Shown here in pieces: positions 59,201-64,000 of a DNA stretch of 64,000 nt. Below the pieces are notes generated by a model. The model was given only the letters and a program-made list of their open reading frames with translations, was not told the DNA's origin and ran no database searches. The first letter of the stretch is position 1. Each line of letters starts with the position of its first letter. The translations under genes were made by a program, and so were the position numbers. The stretch is from Owenia fusiformis (lineage: Eukaryota; Annelida; Polychaeta; Sabellida; Oweniidae), in assembly GCA_903813345.2 (NCBI GenBank), contig CAIIXF020000006.1, positions 26,357,936 through 26,421,935 of the forward strand. Reading direction: 5' to 3'.

Positions 59201-61403
59201 GATAACAACAGCTTATGTGAATGCGAAACATGTGAAAGGTAAATAAGTTTTTTTTCAGGCTTCATATTCTCTTAGATAGCAGGTCATGTAGATCACCCCG
59301 CCATCTATTAGCAGTAGTTTTGATATATAGGGCCTCAAAGGGAAGAAAATTACTAAGAATAAGCAAAAAGTGAACAATTTGAAAAAAATACACTGCAAGC
59401 ATCTGAATTTTCAGGTCATATGAAAACATTGTAATAGCATATTTCCAGCTATTGTTAAGTCAAGCTGTATACTCCGCATACATGCAAAAATTTAAACAGA
59501 AAGAAAATAATTGGAATAAATGTTGTATAATTGGTTGCATGTCATTATGGTAAACACTACTGGAGAAAAAACTGCACGATAGAATAGTAAGCCATACTAT
59601 GTTTCTTACACTGATTATTTTTTGCGGATTTCAGAAGGCAGAATGGTGGTTTTAAGCCTGATGTGACTCCTCAGAAGAACACTAACGGTTATAGGCTGCG
59701 TGATACAGATGCCAGAATACAGCTTGAAAAGAAAATGAGTGAAGAAGAGAAGAAACAGGGGAAACAGAATAAAGCTCCAGATAAACCTGCAGGTACTGCT
59801 TTATCTTTGTAGAAGAAACATTGAAATATAACAGGAATTTGTGAAGTTTTTAAGTTAAAAAAGATAATTTCAAACTTTTGGAAAAAAGATTTCTAAATGG
59901 CTGAAACTTCTTTTTGAAAAATGATGAACTTTCATTTCACAACTGTCATCTTTGAATTACATTGCTGACTTTCATAATTTTGCAGGAAACTGGGATAACC
60001 GTGCCAATAATTTGAAGAAGCAAGCTCATCTTCTAACTAAAGAAGAACTCAGGAGTCGTGGAATTACACGCTACGACGCAGAGCTTCTGCTTTCTCAGGG
60101 ATATGCCCTTCCACAGCCAAAACGCACAGAAAAAAGGCCGGGGGTCGCTCCAGTTTGCTCTAGTAAATCTAAACAACAACAGAAGCCTTCTAGGAAGCTA
60201 TTTTCTAGTGAACAGCTATGTATTGATACTGCTGCGTGCGGAGATGATGATGTCACAGCTCATAGTCCCAATCTACGGGCACTCAGTCCTGCACGGGGGC
60301 GGGGTAGATTGGCACAAACAATTAAAATAGCGGATACACAGGGAACGGAGTCTGCTTTATCACCACGCTCATCACGAATGCGACGTATCAGTGGAGACTT
60401 TCCAAGTATAAGCTCTGACATGCCGAGTCTCGAGAAATTTGAGGGGCCGAATGGTTCTAGATCCAGATGTTCAAGTAGTAGCGAGGATTCCAGTGGAATG
60501 CCAAGTCTAGATTATCCGGCACTGGACGTCAAGCCATTCACTCGCAATCAGAGAGCCAGTAGCGATTCTGTTGTGGCTCAAGAAAAGAACATTATCACGG
60601 ATAAATCTCGGATGACAAGGTTACGTCGCTCCAGCGTTGAATTAAATCATTATTCACAGGATATGCCAATTCTTGAGCTATCTCCGGGTGACAGGGTATA
60701 CAAACAAGAGGATGACTCCCACGATGAAAATCACGAAGCATCCTGTAGTGATATATCAAGTTCTGATGATTCAGATGCTGGCGTGAACTTTTCAACGCTT
60801 CGCTCAACACGCCTACATCCGGGTAAATTGGGAGAGTGCAATTCAAAGTCAGACACCCCTGTAACATCAAAAGGTAGTAAAGGGGATCATAAAAAGCATT
60901 TAAAGACAGAAAAACTGGAAATGACCTCGAGGTTTGACCAGTTTAGTAGTACCGGTAGCAGAGTGAAAGATCTCAGTATAGAGACAATAGGGACTGAGGT
61001 TGATTTAAAGAGTGAGACAGACTCTTCTTTACCAAGCCCTGGATCAAGGCAATATGACAGCGAACTTGTTGAGAGGTCTTGCGGCAAGGCACCAAAGTTG
61101 ACAATCAGAATGCGGAGACGTCATCGCAAGCGATCCATGTCCTCGGCATCCTCCATCCCATCTACGAACCAATCAAATGAAAGCAAAACTGGACGAAATA
61201 TAAAGAAGAAAAAGAAAAAAAGAAGATTCAAGAATCTGTTTGATGATGTTGATGATGAACAAGTGACGTTTAATCCCAAAAACTTCTACACCGGACCAGA
61301 ATCTCATACAAACACAAACTTGCCGACTAAAAAATTACGGTTAAAATTCGGAACTGATTCATCAATAGATATTGATATTCAAAGTAAGAAAAAAAGAACA
61401 TGA
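56229..61403 (+). CDS. KMT5B: Histone H4K20 methyltransferase, SUV4-20 type
   Basis: Seven coding exons: 56229-56395, 56929-57094, 57403-57515, 58431-58617, 59102-59238, 59635-59792, 59986-61403. GT-AG junctions and phases agree, giving 2346 nt (781 aa). The N-terminal part has [20 protein letters not shown] and [11 protein letters not shown], then [12 protein letters not shown]. The SET domain spans about residues 125-250, with [31 protein letters not shown] (cofactor and active-site region), [14 protein letters not shown] and [13 protein letters not shown], then the zinc-binding CECETC. It adds the second and third methyl groups to H4 Lys20 in heterochromatin. The large last exon is mostly disordered (Ser and acidic runs, basic patches) but keeps [12 protein letters not shown] and the terminal KKLRLKFG...SIDIDI found in vertebrate KMT5B. 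The ATG sits at the first base of its exon, so the leader is spliced and extra upstream coding cannot be excluded. The invertebrate gene may be co-orthologous to KMT5B and KMT5C. Confidence 0.93.
57889..58353. mobile_element. PIF/Harbinger-like MITE in KMT5 intron 3
   Basis: TTA lies at 57886-88 and 58354-56. The ends GGGGCGGGGTCAAGATAT and, inverted, GGGGCGGGGTCAAAATAT pair further through atgttcatatggagacgaaa. The TTA (TWA) target and G-rich ends fit PIF/Harbinger. Size 465 bp; no transposase. It ends about 77 bp before exon 4. Confidence 0.75.
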
Positions 61404-61545
61404 TCAAAGGAAAATTAGGTTATTTAAAATTATTTCTGCTATTTATGAACTGTAGGTCTGTCTAAATATGAGCTCCATGTATTTGAAGTAAGATTTACAT
61501 TATGACTTGTGATTTGTGAATTACAGTACATGTATCTGTATACTA
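61404..61545 (+). other. KMT5 3' UTR start
   Basis: Sequence after the stop codon with no further gene. Possible poly-A hexamers lie beyond the MITE, at about 61924 and 62605, so the mRNA may include the MITE. Confidence 0.4.
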
Positions 61546-61857
61546 CTTGAAAGTAGGGCTGGCACGGAATGAAATCGGAATGGAGTGGAATGGATTTCAG
61601 AATTTAGGACCTTATTGGCTCACTAAAGACACTTTAGTTGCACAAGTTTGCATTGTTTATAAACGTTGGAATAGCTGCAACTAGGGTACAAAGAAGAGAA
61701 ATAATTTAACATTTATCGTGTTTATCAATTTGCTAGACCAACTTGGAAGTGTTCTTAATGGAAAACAATTAATTCTGAAAATATCAGAACATGAGAAGGC
61801 AGTTCTGAAATTCTTTTTCTGAGTCTAATTCTGTTTCATGCCAGCCCTACTTGAAAG
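61546..61857. mobile_element. hAT MITE with 8-bp target duplication
   Basis: CTTGAAAG occurs at 61546-61553 and 61850-61857. The element (61554-61849, 296 bp) starts TAGGGCTGGCACGGAATGAA and ends with the inverse (ttctgtttcatgccagccct, then a). The 8-bp duplication identifies the hAT superfamily. It probably lies in the KMT5 3' UTR. Confidence 0.85.
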
Positions 61858-63197
61858 TCATTTGAAACTTGAATTTAAGCGTTTTCATTTAGAGATTAAG
61901 CTATAGATGCAATGTAATCATAGAATAAACTGTGCATCATTATCGAGTTTGATGCGGTTTAAAAGTCCTTTCAAATAATTGAACATAGTTTAAAAGAGGC
62001 ATGACATCATCTTTATAAATACATTGTACTCATAAAGTACAAAAAATCACTTCAAGAATTTCTTAAGGAAGGAAGGGTGCAAATTTATGTGTAAGAGATA
62101 CAATGATGATTATCTAAACTATATGTCTACCAGGTCTACCTTAGCTTCAGATTTAAGATTTCATTTCTGTATGAGAAGGCTTATTCATAAGCTTTAGAGG
62201 GCTTATTTATAAGACTAAGAGGCTTATTTATATATCACATACTGCTGAGTGCTATTGTTTCATATTATCTCTAGTATCTTATTTTTTTAAAAGTAATTCT
62301 AATAATTGGTTCCACGTGTAGAATATGGAAATTGTAATATCCATTTATTTATTGTTGAAATATTTATCAATCTATGGTTGGTTTGGACATGTGGTGTCAT
62401 TTTTGTCGGTGTAACTGATTGATGTCACACTAGTAGCCATATTTATGTTATGTCACACTTGGAGCAAAATTGAACTCATGAGATCACACTTCAATCTAAT
62501 CAATAATGATTTTGTGTGTTGTGAATCATACAAGAGATTTGGATGGATAATGTATTCATTTCATAATGTATTTGAGGAATCGTAGGTGAGGTCTGGACCA
62601 AAGAATAAAGCCCTGGTGTCTGGATTATGTAATCCAATGGATAACGAGAGATAAAGAGTGGGGCTTTATAATAATATTGTGAAACTTTGCAGTATCTAAA
62701 TGTTATATGTTGTATCGTGTCCTATTTATAATCAAATTGTAACAAATAATGAGAATTCACAAAAATTAAATGTTTCCATTTTAATCACTATCTACATATT
62801 TACTTGATGTGTTTTTAGAGTGTCGATAAATGATAATGTGTGCAGATTTGAGAGTGAAACATTGGCCATAGCCAGACATGAGGCACTGGTGAGGCAATCG
62901 AGGCATACACCTCACCAAAACTTTACAGAAATATATTTATTCAGATAAAAATATGATTACTAAGATTTATAATGATATCCCTCTGCAGTAAAAGGCTGTC
63001 CTCCCCAAGATTTTTTTCTCATTTAAAAAAATATGGTCAAAATATGCACAAGTAAATCTCTCAGCTAGTTCAATGGATTTTTCAAGTAAACTTTTGAAAT
63101 GAAATCCAAATGTAGTAATTTACCTCTTTTAGACTCAGTCTTTTGCCTCATCTATTAATTTTTGTCTTGGCTGATTTCATGAGATCTTAGGCTAAAC
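61858..63197. other. KMT5 3' flank
   Basis: AT-rich with several AATAAA hexamers. A weak trace of repeat family B (ttggtcaaaatatgcac-like) is seen near 63030. No gene is visible. Confidence 0.4.
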
Positions 63198-63303
63198 TAG
63201 CCTTGCCCAAGTCAGTATTTTTTTACTAATCTGATCTTGAATTATTACCGGCGATCATAATAGAAATCAACATAAGTAAAAGAGACCGACTTGGGCAAGG
63301 CTA
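63198..63303 (+). mobile_element. Palindromic MITE, copy 1
   Basis: TAGCCTTGCCCAAGTCAGTA at the left and ACCGACTTGGGCAAGGCTA at the right. The 106-bp unit folds back on itself around the centre ccggcgatcat. Confidence 0.8.
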
Positions 63304-63646
63304 AGGCTATGCCTGTGATGTATTTCTGTATTTACCATTTTTAAAACTTGATTGATATCACTTTCAGTGTCAAAATTATGATATTCCTCTGACCTCATGT
63401 AAATTCACTGACAGTTCCAGCAACATAGTTTTAAATCTGCTAGCTTGTTGAAAAAAAAAAATAATCCATTTGACCAGTCTGTCAATTAAGGTAACAATCC
63501 CTTACATAATTGAAAGACCTCTGTTGATTTCTTGCTCATGTTATTGAAACTGAAGATCTTCCTTTGCCATACTCTATATACATGTTATATGGTCAAATTA
63601 AGGAATATATGTCTATCAATAATAAATGTAGTTGGTGTAATTAAAC

Positions 63647-63751
63647 TAGCCTTGTCCAAGTCGGTCTCTTTTACTATCTTGATTTCTATTATGACCGGCG
63701 GTAATAATTCAAGATCAGATAAGTAAAAAAATACCGACTTGGGCAAGGCTA
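63647..63751 (-). mobile_element. Palindromic MITE, copy 2 (opposite orientation)
   Basis: The same ends as copy 1, but the centre is the reverse complement (atgaccggcggtaat), so the two copies face each other about 345 bp apart. Confidence 0.8.
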
Positions 63752-64000
63752 TAATTAAACATACATTTTAGATTATATTTGCCAGTGCTTAAAGATGGAT
63801 GTAGACATAATATAAACGAATGATATAACGAATTACGCACAAAATGATGCACAATTGTTCATTATTCATAGGTGTGTCTGCTGTATCATTAATTCTCGTA
63901 TTATTAGTGATTATTTTTGTAAGTGAATGTTCATTATTTATTCATAGGAATAATAAATGTAAAATGAAAATTATAATTGCTTTTTTGTTCTGATTTTGGG
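63752..64000. other. Window end, nothing recognised
   Basis: AT-rich DNA without visible features. Confidence 0.4.

Overview
This is a eukaryotic nuclear window of AT-rich animal DNA. Genes are split by short GT-AG introns and the space between them is full of transposon remains. All protein-coding families seen are metazoan. No bacterial operon, CRISPR array or phage is present. The frequent short motif 'taggccta' and the repeat style suggest a marine deuterostome invertebrate (echinoderm or hemichordate). That is a guess and a lophotrochozoan is not excluded.

Layout. 0.9-2.1 kb (-): an intronless, divergent alpha-1,6-fucosyltransferase (FUT8/GT23)-like type II membrane protein whose donor-binding motif is missing. 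4.7-18.4 kb (-): a complete 19-exon MED25 gene (about 1081 aa) with a VWA domain, a Gln-rich middle, an ACID domain and a Gln-rich tail. All 19 exons join in frame. 19.3-22.5 kb: an L1-like LINE with a 16-bp target-site duplication, interrupted by a 2.0-kb TIR element that is itself interrupted by a 0.55-kb TIR element. 25.7-29.9 kb (+): a six-exon secreted protein with two C-type lectin-like domains. 31.5-32.1 kb (-): histone H1 with a histone 3' stem-loop. 34.7-39.2 kb (+): a two-exon G-protein gamma subunit. 39.2-46.9 kb: no gene, but MITEs, satellites and fold-back elements. 46.9-49.2 kb (+): a 5'-truncated, frameshifted non-LTR retrotransposon. 49.6-53.0 kb (-): a four-exon CYTH-domain protein. 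56.2-61.4 kb (+): a seven-exon KMT5B/C (SUV4-20) H4K20 methyltransferase, divergent from the CYTH gene across about 3.3 kb. 61.4-64 kb: 3' flank with MITEs.

The genes do not form one pathway. Three are nuclear chromatin or transcription proteins (MED25, H1, KMT5). The others act in G-protein signalling, secretion or the Golgi, or phosphate-ester chemistry. No wholly new system stands out. The most informative items are the decayed FUT8-like enzyme, tandemly copied splice donors in MED25, datable nested transposon insertions whose empty sites are visible nearby, and an inverted pair of ZNF143-like sites in the CYTH/KMT5 intergenic region. Coordinates of coding exons were checked by reading frame and splice phase. 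RNA evidence was not available.
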